Positions 18,377-27,556 are shown, counted from the stretch's first letter. The stretch: DNA of 57,047 nucleotides from Lachnospiraceae bacterium (GCA_003979345.1 RYVZ01000018.1:1944-58990), one strand, 5' to 3'. Program-made: numbers and translations. The notes: generated from the letters alone by a model not told the origin.

Positions 18377-20017
18377 TTATACGCCCTCCGGCTCATTGTT
18401 TAAGATTGAAAAGGCGATGTTTGTCGCATGGTCCGCCACGCGCTCCAAGCCGGAGATAATATCAGAAAAGATCATCCCCGCCTCCGGCGTACATTCGTTG
18501 CGTGTCAGTCGCTCTACGTGAAAGCGCTGCAGTTCGCGCTCTTTTTCATCGATTGCATCCTCAAGATGCAGAATATCCTCCAAATGCTCTTCTTCTCCGG
18601 AAGAAAACATTTCGACAGAGAATCGTACAAGTGTATTTACCATGTCAAGCATTTCACCCATTTCACGCTGTGCACTCTTGCTGAACGTGACGCCCGTCTT
18701 CTTTCTCTGTACTGCTGCATCCGCCACGTTTTCCGCGTGATCACCGATCCGCTCAATATCATTCACCACATGGAATAATGCGCCGATATTTTTTCTGTCT
18801 TCGATCGGCAGCGTTGTCTGATTGATCTTCACAAGGTAGTCCGTAATGGCGTGGTTAAGGAAATTGATATTCTTTTCTACTTCATACACGGTTTTAATAT
18901 CATCTTCATCCAGCGTAATGAGTGCATTCATAGCACGGTTTAAGTTCTCACCCGCCAAAAATACCATGCGCTCGATCTCCTTTGTCGCACCGACTACCGC
19001 AGTCGCCGGATTAAACACCGTATGATCGCCTATGTATTTAAGCTGATACTTCTCCCCGTCATCCACTTTCTTATCATCGCCCGGAATGATCAGATAAGTC
19101 AATTTTACAATCAAATCAGAAAACGGCAGAAGCACCAATACCTGTACGATCTTAAACAGCGTATGGGTGTTTGCCACAAAACGTCCCGCATTGCTGCCGG
19201 AAATTGCCAAAATCGCATTTTTGATCGGCTCCAATGCGATCTGTAATGCGGCAAACATCAGAATCGTACCGATGATATTAAAGGAAAAATGAATCATCGC
19301 CGCGCGCTTTGCATCCTTATTTCCAGTCATTGAGGTAAGGAGCGCCGATGTACAGGCTCCGATATTACAACCCAAAATGGTATACATACAGACCGGCAGT
19401 TCTAAAAGCCCCTGATTTGCCATCAGCAGCATGATGCTAACCGTCACGGACGAGCTTTGAATGATCGCTGTCAAGACCGTTCCGAGCAGAACAGCGAGAA
19501 ATGGATTCGTCAAAGAAGCAAACAATTGCACAATATGGGGGTTCTCTTTTAATCCGCTCATAGCGATGGACATATTGTTAAGTCCTAAAAAAAGCACGCC
19601 AAACCCGACAATGATCTCCGCAAATTTGGTAATATTTCTATTCTTGGTAAACATGAGAAGAAGAACACCGATCAACAAGATCACCGGTGCGATCTCCGAT
19701 AAATTAAAAGATACCAGCTGCGATGTGACTGTCGTACCGATATTGGCACCGAAGATCACACCTGCCGCCTGATACAGATTCATCAGTCCCGCATTGACAA
19801 AGCTGACTACCATAACCGTACATGCGGACGATGATTGAATAATTCCGGTAAACACAACGCCGACAAGCATGCCTGTCAGACGATTTGTAGTAAAAAACTC
19901 CAAAATAGAACGCAGCTTCGCTCCCGCTGCCTTCTCAATTCCCTCGCTCATCAGGCGCATGCCAAGCAGAAAAAGCCCAAGACCGCCTGCCAGCGCCAAC
20001 AAAGTTCCTGCGTTCAT
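18377..20017 (-). CDS. Na/Pi cotransporter family protein with PhoU-like C-terminus
   Basis: This is a membrane transporter for phosphate driven by sodium, fused to a cytoplasmic PhoU-like regulatory domain. Two inverted repeats carry the family signature GIIQSSSA and AIIQSSSV. Eight or so hydrophobic segments occupy residues 5-310. The C-terminal 200 residues are helical with PhoU-type ERIGDHAENVAD and ERVADHATNIA motifs, which bind metal clusters in PhoU. ATG 20017 fits GAGGG nine bases upstream better than the ATG at 20026, which abuts it. Length about 546 aa is normal. It has its own promoter at 20076-20104. Confidence 0.93.
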   Translation of the reverse strand: MNAGTLLALAGGLGLFLLGMRLMSEGIEKAAGAKLRSILEFFTTNRLTGMLVGVVFTGIIQSSSACTVMVVSFVNAGLMNLYQAAGVIFGANIGTTVTSQLVSFNLSEIAPVILLIGVLLLMFTKNRNITKFAEIIVGFGVLFLGLNNMSIAMSGLKENPHIVQLFASLTNPFLAVLLGTVLTAIIQSSSVTVSIMLLMANQGLLELPVCMYTILGCNIGACTSALLTSMTGNKDAKRAAMIHFSFNIIGTILMFAALQIALEPIKNAILAISGSNAGRFVANTHTLFKIVQVLVLLPFSDLIVKLTYLIIPGDDKKVDDGEKYQLKYIGDHTVFNPATAVVGATKEIERMVFLAGENLNRAMNALITLDEDDIKTVYEVEKNINFLNHAITDYLVKINQTTLPIEDRKNIGALFHVVNDIERIGDHAENVADAAVQRKKTGVTFSKSAQREMGEMLDMVNTLVRFSVEMFSSGEEEHLEDILHLEDAIDEKERELQRFHVERLTRNECTPEAGMIFSDIISGLERVADHATNIAFSILNNEPEGV

Positions 20018-20075
20018 TCGTGACATCCCTCATATGTTACCGTCCATTACGGACTGCCTTATGTATCCCTTACTT

Positions 20076-20104
20076 ATATTAAAGGATAATGCAAAAATAG
20101 TCAA
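20076..20104 (-). promoter_or_regulatory. Promoter of the Na/Pi cotransporter gene
   Basis: On the minus strand, -35 TTGACT (20099-20104), a 17-bp spacer, and -10 TAATAT (20076-20081) make a near-consensus sigma-A promoter about 60 nt before the start codon. Confidence 0.75.
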
Positions 20105-20109
20105 TAACC

Positions 20110-20149
20110 CTGTCCGTAGGATGAGCCGGACAGACCTACCAAAAGGTCT
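20110..20149 (-). terminator. Two overlapping hairpins after ribF
   Basis: AGACCT (20132-20137) pairs with AGGTCT (20144-20149), and CTGTCCG (20110-20116) pairs with CGGACAG (20127-20133). They share two bases, so they compete slightly. They follow the ribF stop and precede the transporter promoter. No strong U-tract follows. They are probably the operon end, but could be a processing structure. Confidence 0.6.
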
Positions 20150-20162
20150 TACACAGAACATG

Positions 20163-21089
20163 TCAGAAAATTTTTCCCGAAAAGTAGGCGTCCCCGTCGC
20201 ACCGGTCTTTGGCCAGCTGCTCTTTGAGCGCTTCCACACTCTCAAACCGCTGTTCCGGACGCTTATAGGATAATAACTGCACCTCGATCATACTTCCATA
20301 GATTTCTTCTTCAAAGTCGTAAAGATAAGTTTCCACCCCCACGGCCTCCGCATCACTGACCGTCGGTTTTCTTCCGATATTGGTAATCCCCCTGTAAACG
20401 GTTCCGCCGGCAAGGACCCGTGAATAATAGACACCAAACGGTGGGAACAGCTTCCCCTCCTCGGGCAGCAGATTGACCGTCGGCATATCCAGTTTTTTTC
20501 CTAACTTCCGCCCGTGACAGACCGTCCCCCGAAACGTATAGGGTCTGCCAAGCAGTTTTTGAACCTGTTCCATATGTCCGGCGCGAACCTCATTGCGCGC
20601 CTGCGTGGAGCCGACCGCCATACCGCCGATGCAGACTTTATCGATCTCTGCCACCTCATAATCATACATCCTTGCATAGCGTTTCAAAAGCTCCATATCC
20701 CCGGCGCCCTTATGTCCGAATGAAACGTCCGCACCTGCCGCAATAACCTTCGCCCGCAGTTGTCCGACAAGCACCTGCTCAATAAACGCCTCCGGCGCCA
20801 TCGCCGCTGTCGCCCGGTTCATCGGAAATTCCCACAATACATCGATTCCCATCCGTTCAAACAGCTCCCGCTTTTCGGCACGCGTTGTCAGCTCCTCCTG
20901 CTTTTCTCCTGAAAACAACGCATAAGGACTCGGATAAAAGGTAAAGACCACAGCGGCAAGCCCGTCTTCCTTCGCCGCAAGCACCTGCCCCAACAGCTTT
21001 TGATGTCCGACATGGATCCCGTCAAACTTCCCAATCGCAACACAGCTTGCCCTTTCCATATGAAATTGGGTATCGGTAATGATGTCCAT
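20163..21089 (-). CDS. ribF: Bifunctional riboflavin kinase/FAD synthetase
   Basis: It converts riboflavin to FMN and FMN to FAD in the cytoplasm. The N-terminal FAD synthetase (nucleotidyltransferase) domain shows GKFDGIHVGHQKLL and the family segment GSTQARNEVRAG, a variant of the usual SSTRIR. The C-terminal riboflavin kinase domain shows GRKLGKKLDMPTVNL and TNIGRKPT. The 308-aa length is normal. It is the last gene of the rimP-infB-truB operon, where ribF is commonly found in Firmicutes. A 43-bp repeat block separates it from truB. Confidence 0.95.
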   Translation of the reverse strand: MDIITDTQFHMERASCVAIGKFDGIHVGHQKLLGQVLAAKEDGLAAVVFTFYPSPYALFSGEKQEELTTRAEKRELFERMGIDVLWEFPMNRATAAMAPEAFIEQVLVGQLRAKVIAAGADVSFGHKGAGDMELLKRYARMYDYEVAEIDKVCIGGMAVGSTQARNEVRAGHMEQVQKLLGRPYTFRGTVCHGRKLGKKLDMPTVNLLPEEGKLFPPFGVYYSRVLAGGTVYRGITNIGRKPTVSDAEAVGVETYLYDFEEEIYGSMIEVQLLSYKRPEQRFESVEALKEQLAKDRCDGDAYFSGKIF

Positions 21090-21122
21090 ATCAATTTCAC
21101 CGTTGTCCTTTCTTTATCCGTC

Positions 21123-21295
21123 GTTTCGTTCTAAGCTACCATCCTGCATTGTCTGCAGCCGTTTCTGTTTCGTTCAAACTACCATCACGCATTGTATACA
21201 GCCGTTTCTGTTTCGTTCAAACTGCCATCCTGCATTGTCTGCTCCTGTTTCTGTTTCGTTCAAACTGCCTCCCTGCATCGTCTGCAGCCGTTTTT
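21123..21295. repeat. 43-bp tandem repeat, four copies, between truB and ribF
   Basis: Copies start at 21123, 21167, 21210 and 21253 (44, 43, 43 and about 43 bp) with the shared pattern GTTTCGTTCAAACTGCCATC-CTGCATTGTCTGCAG. Two copies include CTGCA-GACAA-TGCAG on the minus strand, a 5-bp hairpin. The block is in the transcribed gap of an otherwise compact operon. It has no useful open frame. Confidence 0.9.
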
Positions 21296-21313
21296 TCCTG
21301 CCTTAACTGCTGT

Positions 21314-22399
21314 CTACAATGCAAATATCTTAACCGGCTTAAGCATGAGGCTCTGTGCCTGAAAGACATAAATACCGCAAAATCTCCCGTCACTATGGTA
21401 CATCCTCACCTGTCCGCCGTCCACAGGCAGGGCACTCTGCGCGCCTGCTGCGTCTTTGTCATTTACTTCTGCAGTATACGTACCCGCGATATATGCATTT
21501 GCAGCTTCTCCGGCATATGCATTCGCAGCTTCACCGGCACATGCATTCGCATCTTCTCCGGCATATTTATCCGCAGTACTTGCAATCCCCCCCGGTTTCA
21601 GATTCCCTGCTGTCCCTCGTTCCACACACACCGTCTGTCCGGCTTTCAGCGGATTGCCGTTATCCAAAAGCCGCTGTGCCTCCGGCCTCACCCGAAATGC
21701 CGGGAACGCAGAAAACACCATATCCACCGGATGGATACATTCAGCAAGCCTGCCTCCATCCCGGAGACTCTCGATCTGTGAGAGTGTGAGCGCTTTATCC
21801 AGTGTAAATTCCGAGACCCGCGTCCTCACAAGGCTCTGCATGCAGCCGCCGCAGCCAAGTTTTTGTCCGATGTCATGGCAGAGTGTACGGATATAAGTTC
21901 CCTTTGAGCAATGTACGCGCATTGTCACAAGCGGAAGTTCCATTTCCATGATCTCCAGTTTATGAATCGTTACGCGTCTCGGTTTCCGCTCGATCTCTTT
22001 CCCCTGCCTTGCCATATCGCAGAGCTTTTGTCCGTTCACCTTCAGAGCCGAGTACATCGGCGGAATCTGGTCATATTCCCCGACAAAAGACAATACCGCC
22101 TGCTTTACAAGCGCTTCATCCGAAACTGCTTCTTTGCTTTGCAGTACGGTTCCCGTCATATCCTGTGTATCCGTTACAATACCAAGCCGCAGAACGGCAA
22201 GATATTCCTTAGATCTGTCGGTCAGCATATCGCAAAGCTTTGTAGCGCTGCCGATACAGACCGGCAGCACGCCCTCCGCATCCGGGTCCAAAGTTCCCGT
22301 ATGCCCTATCTTCTTCATTTTTAGGATGCCGCGCAGTTTGGCGACCACATCAAAAGAAGTATAGCCTTTTTCTTTGTATATATTGATGATCCCGTCCAT
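21314..22399 (-). CDS. truB: tRNA pseudouridine(55) synthase TruB with repeat insertion
   Basis: It makes pseudouridine 55 in the tRNA T-loop. The catalytic motif GHTGTLDPDAEGVLP with its Asp is near the N-terminus; KEYLAVLRLG, PPMYSALKVNG and CSKGTYIRTLCHDIG follow the family order. ATG 22399 is used because AAAGGAGGCCGC precedes it. At 361 aa it is about 60 longer than typical. The extra length is an Ala/Gly/Asn/Tyr insertion (YAGEAANAYAGEAANAY-type, about residues 275-305) encoded by 24-bp repeats within the C-terminal PUA-like region. The catalytic domain looks intact. Confidence 0.95.
   Translation of the reverse strand: MDGIINIYKEKGYTSFDVVAKLRGILKMKKIGHTGTLDPDAEGVLPVCIGSATKLCDMLTDRSKEYLAVLRLGIVTDTQDMTGTVLQSKEAVSDEALVKQAVLSFVGEYDQIPPMYSALKVNGQKLCDMARQGKEIERKPRRVTIHKLEIMEMELPLVTMRVHCSKGTYIRTLCHDIGQKLGCGGCMQSLVRTRVSEFTLDKALTLSQIESLRDGGRLAECIHPVDMVFSAFPAFRVRPEAQRLLDNGNPLKAGQTVCVERGTAGNLKPGGIASTADKYAGEDANACAGEAANAYAGEAANAYIAGTYTAEVNDKDAAGAQSALPVDGGQVRMYHSDGRFCGIYVFQAQSLMLKPVKIFAL
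21490..21576 (-). repeat. 24-bp in-frame repeats inside truB
   Basis: Units of the form GCATATGCATTCGCAGCTTCACCG occur about three times plus a partial copy. They encode AGEAANAY/AGEDANAC. Being a multiple of three, they preserve the truB frame. Confidence 0.85.
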
Positions 22400-22512
22400 G
22401 CGGCCTCCTTTCCTTCTTGATCCCGGCAATTGCCTGCGTCATGATCCTGTTTCCCTATGATACACCCGCTCATAACAGGTCCGGATACGTCCGTATCCGC
22501 CCGCCGTGGCTC

Positions 22513-23466
22513 TCACAGCTGTTTTGCGATCTCAGCGGACAGATTATTAACGACATCATGGAACGTACCGGTCATTGTACAACCCGATGCGCGCACGTGA
22601 CCACCGCCTCCAAAAAACGCGGCGATCTTTGCAACATCCACGATGCCGCATGAACGGAGACTTACTTTATATGTAAGTGTTTCTGTTTCGTATAGGAAAA
22701 TGGCAACCTCAACCCCTTTTGTGATGCGCAGCTGATTGACGATGCCGTCCAAGTCTTTCGGTTCCGCGCCATAAAATTCCATTGTTTTGCGGCTGACGCA
22801 GCCGACAATACATTTCCCTCCCATAAACGGAAAACTCTCTAAAACCGCCCTGCCCAAAATCTGATTCTGCACATAGGTCTTTTCATAAAACGTCTCATCA
22901 ATGATCTTCGAAAAGTCAAAGCCATAGCTGATTAAGTCCGCCGCTATACGCAATGTCTTAGGAGATGTGCAGGAATAATGAAATACTCCTGTGTCATGGA
23001 TCATACCGATATAAATTGCCTTTGCGATCTCGGCATCCATGTAGTCTTTTCCGATCAGTCCATAGATGAGTTCCGCAGTGGAACTGGCATCTGCGTCTAT
23101 CATATTATCATCACCGCAGCCGTCCGCATTGCTGATATGATGATCAATATTGACCGTGTGCTTCGCCGAGCGGAAATAAGTTTCTGCTTGACCAAGACGG
23201 TCAACCGAACAATCTATCACAAAGACGACATCAAACGGCTCTCTTTGCGGAAACGCACTGTTGATCTCGTCATACCCGCTGATACAAGCAAAGATCTCAG
23301 CCGGTTTTTCTAAGAAAAGCTCCACATGTTTCCTGGGATATTTCTTTTTCAAAAAAAGATACAATGCCAGGCTGGAACCAACACAGTCACCATCGGGGCG
23401 GACATGCCCCCCGATGCCAATGCTCTGCGCTTTATCGCATATTTCTTCCAGTTCTATACTACCCAT
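22513..23466 (-). CDS. nrnA: DHH phosphoesterase, NrnA-type oligoribonuclease/pAp phosphatase
   Basis: It degrades 2-5 nt RNA and pAp and, in some species, pGpG. Metal-binding motifs are HVRPDGDCVGSSLAL near residue 21, VIDCS (about 88) and NIDHHISN (about 105); the DHHA1 domain motif GGGGHVRASG is near the C-terminus. The 317-aa length is typical. AAGGAGTAATCACAAT precedes the start, 7 nt after rbfA. The position between rbfA and truB is the usual Firmicutes order. pGpG turnover would also matter for the HD-GYP regulator in this window (inference). Confidence 0.93.
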   Translation of the reverse strand: MGSIELEEICDKAQSIGIGGHVRPDGDCVGSSLALYLFLKKKYPRKHVELFLEKPAEIFACISGYDEINSAFPQREPFDVVFVIDCSVDRLGQAETYFRSAKHTVNIDHHISNADGCGDDNMIDADASSTAELIYGLIGKDYMDAEIAKAIYIGMIHDTGVFHYSCTSPKTLRIAADLISYGFDFSKIIDETFYEKTYVQNQILGRAVLESFPFMGGKCIVGCVSRKTMEFYGAEPKDLDGIVNQLRITKGVEVAIFLYETETLTYKVSLRSCGIVDVAKIAAFFGGGGHVRASGCTMTGTFHDVVNNLSAEIAKQL

Positions 23467-23473
23467 ATTGTGA

Positions 23474-23827
23474 TTACTCCTTATTTACCTCATCTATCAT
23501 CTTTGACATCTTTACACCATAGGCGATCGACTGATCCATGATAAAGCGGATTTCCGGCGTGTTGCGCAGGTTCATCTGCTTTGCGAGCTGGCTTCGGATA
23601 TAACCCTCCGCACTGCGCAGCCCCGCCAGTGCATTTTTTGCTTCTTCCTCGTCTCCGAGCACGCTGATCCATGCCTTGCATGTCTTTAAGTCAGGTGCAA
23701 CCTCCACTGCAACCACCGAAGTCATCTGTGGAATCCTTGGGTCTTTTATTTCAGAGCGGATGATCTCGGCAAGCACACGCCGCACCTCTCCGTTGATCCT
23801 TGTGCTTTTAATGCTGTTTTTTTTCAT
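23474..23827 (-). CDS. rbfA: Ribosome-binding factor A
   Basis: The 117-aa KH-like protein binds the immature 30S subunit and helps 16S rRNA 5'-end maturation. Family features are the N-terminal R-x-x-R-x-x-x-x-I segment (INGEVRRVLAEIIRSEIKDPRI), the VEVAPDLKTCKAWISVLG strand and LRNTPEIRFIMDQS near the C-terminus. The spacing from GGAGGAACAATAATCAGTT to the ATG is somewhat long. It follows infB after a gap holding hairpins. Confidence 0.95.
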   Translation of the reverse strand: MKKNSIKSTRINGEVRRVLAEIIRSEIKDPRIPQMTSVVAVEVAPDLKTCKAWISVLGDEEEAKNALAGLRSAEGYIRSQLAKQMNLRNTPEIRFIMDQSIAYGVKMSKMIDEVNKE

Positions 23828-23942
23828 AACTGATTATTGTTCCTCCGTGCTACTGACAACATAACATTCTACGCCTTCAAAAATCTACGCCGGACAAAAC
23901 TTTTACATAATGCACAAAAGCACTGCGCCGCGCGCATTTTCA

Positions 23943-24009
23943 AAAGAGTTGCGCGTGGCGCAACTCTTTCATAACCTATAAAATCCGGCGTGAGCTTTCA
24001 AAGCTTCAC
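23943..24009 (-). terminator. Stacked hairpins between infB and rbfA
   Basis: A perfect 12-bp stem AAAGAGTTGCGC-GTG-GCGCAACTCTTT lies at 23943-23969. A weaker inverted repeat, GTGAGCTTTCAAAGCTTCAC, lies at 23990-24009, just after the infB stop. On the minus strand the long stem is followed only by TTG and A residues, so termination would be partial. It may tune rbfA and downstream expression relative to infB (inference). Confidence 0.7.
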
Positions 24010-24027
24010 AATCCCCGTCATTTACTA

Positions 24028-27000
24028 TTATCTCGGAACTTCTACCATGATATACGCCTCTACCATATCCAGCTCTTTCATCTGATCGAAGCCTTCAAAT
24101 ACAAGTCCGCATTCAAATCCTTCTTTCACTTCTTTCACATCATCCTTAAAACGCTTGAGCGAAGCAAGCTCACCCTCGTATATCTGCTCTCCTTCACGCG
24201 AAATACGGATCTTACAACCGCGCTGGAAGCAGCCGTCCATCACATACGAGCCTGCGATATTTCCGATCGCGGATGCCTTAAAGATCTGGCGCACCTCGGC
24301 ATGACCGATCACTTTTTCTTCAAAGACCGGATCTAACATGCCTTTCATCGCCGCTTCCACATCTTCGATCGCCTGATAGATTACTTTATAAAGCCGGATA
24401 TCGACGCCCTCGCGTTCCGCACTTGCCTTCGCCTGTGCATCAGGACGCACATTAAAGCCGATAATGATCGCGGAAGAGGCGCTCGCTAAGCTGACGTCGG
24501 ATTCGTTGATCGCACCGACGCCGCCGTGGATCACCTTCACGACAACCTCCTCGTTGGTCAGCTTTAAGAGACTCTGCTTTACTGCCTCCACGCTGCCCTG
24601 TACATCCGCCTTAATAATAATATTCAGTTCCTTCAGACTGCCTGCCTGGATCTGGCTGAACAGATCGTCAAGCGACATTTTGGCTTTTGTATCTTCCAGA
24701 AGTTTTTCTTTGTTCTGCGCAACGAATGTCTCGGCAAAACTCTTTGCCTCCTTGTCGTTCTCATGCGCAATGAAGATTTCTCCCGCATTCGGCACATCAT
24801 TTAAGCCTAAGATCTCAACCGGTGTGGAAGGGGTCGCCTCCTTCACCCTGCGTCCCTTATCGTCGATCATCGCACGTACCTTACCGCTTGAAGCTCCTGC
24901 CGAGATATAGTCTCCAACCTGAAGTGTTCCTTTCTGCACAAGCACGGTTGCCACAGGTCCGCGTCCCTTATCCAGCTCGGCCTCGATCACAAGACCACGG
25001 GCGCGTCTGTTGACGTTCGCCTTCAATTCCAAAATATCCGCCGTCAAAAGAATGGTTTCCAACAGATCGGAAATTCCCGTTCCCGTCTTTGCCGATACCG
25101 GAACAAATTCTGTAGAACCGCCCCAGTCAACCGGAATCAGCTCATACTCGGTAAGCTCTTGCTTTACACGGTCCATATTTGCATTCGGCTTATCCATTTT
25201 ATTGACTGCCACGATAATTTCTATTCCTGCAGCCTTCGCATGGTTGATCGCCTCAACGGTCTGGGGCATCACGCCGTCATCTGCGGCAACCACTAATACC
25301 GCAATATCTGTTGCATTTGCGCCGCGCATACGCATGGCCGTAAACGCCTCGTGTCCCGGCGTATCCAAAAACGTGATCTTTTCCTCATTGATCGTAACCG
25401 TATAGGCTCCAATCGCCTGCGTGATACCTCCCGCTTCCTTATCGATCACATTCGTCTTACGGATCGCATCAAGCAGGGAAGTTTTTCCATGATCGACATG
25501 TCCCATGACACAGATGACCGGCGGTCTCTTCGTCATGTCCTCGACGTTTTCCTCATCCTCTTTGAGCAGTTCGGCGATCACATCGACCTTTACTTCCTTC
25601 TCGCAGATGATCTCATATTCAATCGCGATCTCCTCTGCCTGTTCGTAGCTGATCTCCTGATTGACCGTCACGACCTTGCCCTGCAGAAAGAGCTTCTTCA
25701 CGATCGCAGAGGGCTGCAGCTTCATCTTATCCGCAAGTTCTCTGATCGTGAGGGAATCCGGAAGCGTGATCACTTTGATCTGCTCTTCCTGCTCCTCCTG
25801 TTTCTTTTCGGGTCTGATAAATCTCCCTGCCCGTTTTCCTTTTAAGTTTTCCTGCTCTTCCTCATAGATCAGTTCTTTTTTGTTCCGCTTATCTTTCTCA
25901 ATGCGGCGCTTTTCCTCATCACGGTGCTTTTCCTGTTCCTTGATCGATGTCTCGGGAGCAAACGAAGAGCCTCCTGACTGAGACTTTCTTCCAAATCTAG
26001 AGTCCTTCCCTCCATCGCCTCTTTCAAAGCGTTCATTATTACCGTAAGATCTCTGAGAGCCCTGGCCGCCGAAACCGCCCTGCCTGCCCGGCGCAGGTCT
26101 GCCATAACCGCCTCTGCCGCCTCCATCGGAGTTACGCGGGCCATCCTGTCGATAAGCCGGTTTTTGTCCGCCCGTGCCATAGCCAAAACCTCCCTGTCTC
26201 GTCTGACCTCTGAAACCATCCTGTCTGCCATTTCCTCCACGGTCGCCGCGATTATAGCCGCCCTGACCGCTACGCGCATGAAAGCCGCTCTGAGGCGCAC
26301 GGTCAGTCTGTCCGGCACCTCTTTGGCGTTCCTGATCCGGTCTCTGCGGATAATTTCTGCCGTCACGACTGTCCCTGTTCTCCCTGCTGTCCCTGTTCTC
26401 CCTGCTGTCTCTATGATCCCTGTTTTCTCTGACACTATCCCTGTTCTCTTTTACTCCGTCCCTGTTTTCCCGCATTCCGGCTACATTTGCAGAAGTCTGC
26501 GCTCCGGCTGCCTGAGCGGACGGCACGGTCCGTCCCTGCTGCCCGTTTTCCGCTGCCTCCGCGCCCTCTGCCTGACGTACCGGATTCGGTCGGTTCATAG
26601 ATCTTCTCTGATCCTGCCCTTTATTGGGATTTGCAACAATATTAACCGAAGGAGTCGGTGACGGCGGTGTTAACGGCCGGATCGGGCGGTTGACGACCGG
26701 TCTTTGTGCATTTCCGGCGTTTCTTCGGTCCGGTCCCGCATTATTATATCCGCCGCGCTGCCCTTGAGACGCTCCCTGCATCTTTGAATTATGAGGATTG
26801 CTCACCACAATGATCTTGCTCTTCTTCTTCGGTTTATCCGCGCCGGGCTGCCCCTTTGCAGCCTGAACCGTTTTATCTGATTCTCCGGAACCTTTCATCT
26901 TTCCTTCCTTACCTGCCTCCTGCTTCATCTTATCCGTACTCTTTACCGCACCGCTCTCTTCTGTTTTCTCTGTCTTCGCCTGTGCGGTTTTAATCTTCTC

Positions 27001-27213
27001 CGGGCTCCCCGCCACAGCCGACGGCTCTTTGACCACGGTCACGGATGACGGAGATTTTTTCCCGATTTTCGCTGTAAGCACTGCCGCCTGCTCCTCCGAG
27101 ATCGTACTCATATGATTTTTTACCTCTATCTGATTCAGTTCACACAGCGTGATCAGGTCTTTACTCGGAACGCCCAATTCCTTCGCCAGTTCATACACCT
27201 TTTGTTTTGCCAT
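24028..27213 (-). CDS. infB: Translation initiation factor IF-2
   Basis: This GTPase places initiator tRNA on the 30S subunit. The start ATG 27213 follows GGAGGTAGATAGT. The N-terminal IF2_N module (MAKQKVYELAKEL) is followed by a low-complexity stretch (about residues 60-430) with RENRD repeats and RGG/GGY-rich sequence, then a second IF2_N (LTIRELADKMKL). The G domain has GHVDHGKTSLLDAIR, DTPGHEAFTAMR, NKMDKP and SAKTGTG, and domains II-IV end in VEVPR. At 1,061 aa it is longer than Bacillus IF2 (about 716), and the excess is all in the disordered linker. It starts 2 nt from the ylxQ stop. Confidence 0.97.
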   Translation of the reverse strand: MAKQKVYELAKELGVPSKDLITLCELNQIEVKNHMSTISEEQAAVLTAKIGKKSPSSVTVVKEPSAVAGSPEKIKTAQAKTEKTEESGAVKSTDKMKQEAGKEGKMKGSGESDKTVQAAKGQPGADKPKKKSKIIVVSNPHNSKMQGASQGQRGGYNNAGPDRRNAGNAQRPVVNRPIRPLTPPSPTPSVNIVANPNKGQDQRRSMNRPNPVRQAEGAEAAENGQQGRTVPSAQAAGAQTSANVAGMRENRDGVKENRDSVRENRDHRDSRENRDSRENRDSRDGRNYPQRPDQERQRGAGQTDRAPQSGFHARSGQGGYNRGDRGGNGRQDGFRGQTRQGGFGYGTGGQKPAYRQDGPRNSDGGGRGGYGRPAPGRQGGFGGQGSQRSYGNNERFERGDGGKDSRFGRKSQSGGSSFAPETSIKEQEKHRDEEKRRIEKDKRNKKELIYEEEQENLKGKRAGRFIRPEKKQEEQEEQIKVITLPDSLTIRELADKMKLQPSAIVKKLFLQGKVVTVNQEISYEQAEEIAIEYEIICEKEVKVDVIAELLKEDEENVEDMTKRPPVICVMGHVDHGKTSLLDAIRKTNVIDKEAGGITQAIGAYTVTINEEKITFLDTPGHEAFTAMRMRGANATDIAVLVVAADDGVMPQTVEAINHAKAAGIEIIVAVNKMDKPNANMDRVKQELTEYELIPVDWGGSTEFVPVSAKTGTGISDLLETILLTADILELKANVNRRARGLVIEAELDKGRGPVATVLVQKGTLQVGDYISAGASSGKVRAMIDDKGRRVKEATPSTPVEILGLNDVPNAGEIFIAHENDKEAKSFAETFVAQNKEKLLEDTKAKMSLDDLFSQIQAGSLKELNIIIKADVQGSVEAVKQSLLKLTNEEVVVKVIHGGVGAINESDVSLASASSAIIIGFNVRPDAQAKASAEREGVDIRLYKVIYQAIEDVEAAMKGMLDPVFEEKVIGHAEVRQIFKASAIGNIAGSYVMDGCFQRGCKIRISREGEQIYEGELASLKRFKDDVKEVKEGFECGLVFEGFDQMKELDMVEAYIMVEVPR

Positions 27214-27214
27214 A

Positions 27215-27556
27215 CTATCTACCTCCGTATTCATTTCCGGTACCGTCCGTTGTACCTGCCTCCAGCTTCTGAATGATGGAATTGGCAATTCCTTCATCCG
27301 TGATTGCTAAAGACGCCCTCATTTCCTGACCGATCGCGTGCGCCAGTCCGTTCTTTGTGCCATATATATAGACGGGAACCCGATGATACGCTCCCATATC
27401 GCGAAACATTTTTTTGGTGTTGTCAGATGCATCCTCTGCCACAAGCACAACATATGCTTTATGCTCTTTTACCGTCTTTTCTGTCATGAACTCGCCGCTG
27501 ACAAGGTTCCTTCCGCGTGCGGCTATGCCAAGCATTGATAATATCTTATTCTGCAT
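27215..27556 (-). CDS. ylxQ: YlxQ, L7Ae/L30e-type RNA-binding protein
   Basis: This small K-turn-type RNA-binding protein is related to ribosomal L7Ae. Features: NKILSMLGIAARGRNLVSGE at the N-terminus, LVAEDASDNTKKMF and VPVYIYGTKNGLAHAIG, then a C-terminal extension. ATG 27556 overlaps the ylxR stop and gives the usual family N-terminus. A second ATG at 27568 sits one base after AAGGAG, too close for good initiation. It is conserved between ylxR and infB; the exact RNA target is unknown. Confidence 0.9.
   Translation of the reverse strand: MQNKILSMLGIAARGRNLVSGEFMTEKTVKEHKAYVVLVAEDASDNTKKMFRDMGAYHRVPVYIYGTKNGLAHAIGQEMRASLAITDEGIANSIIQKLEAGTTDGTGNEYGGR

Noticed and set aside
21123..21295. 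CRISPR array or integron attC sites
   Set aside because: 43-bp units are directly tandem with no unique spacers and no cas or integrase gene nearby.
21149..21781. Plus-strand frame of 210 codons over truB and the 43-bp repeat
   Set aside because: It is antisense to TruB, composed of repeat-derived sequence, and has no ribosome site.
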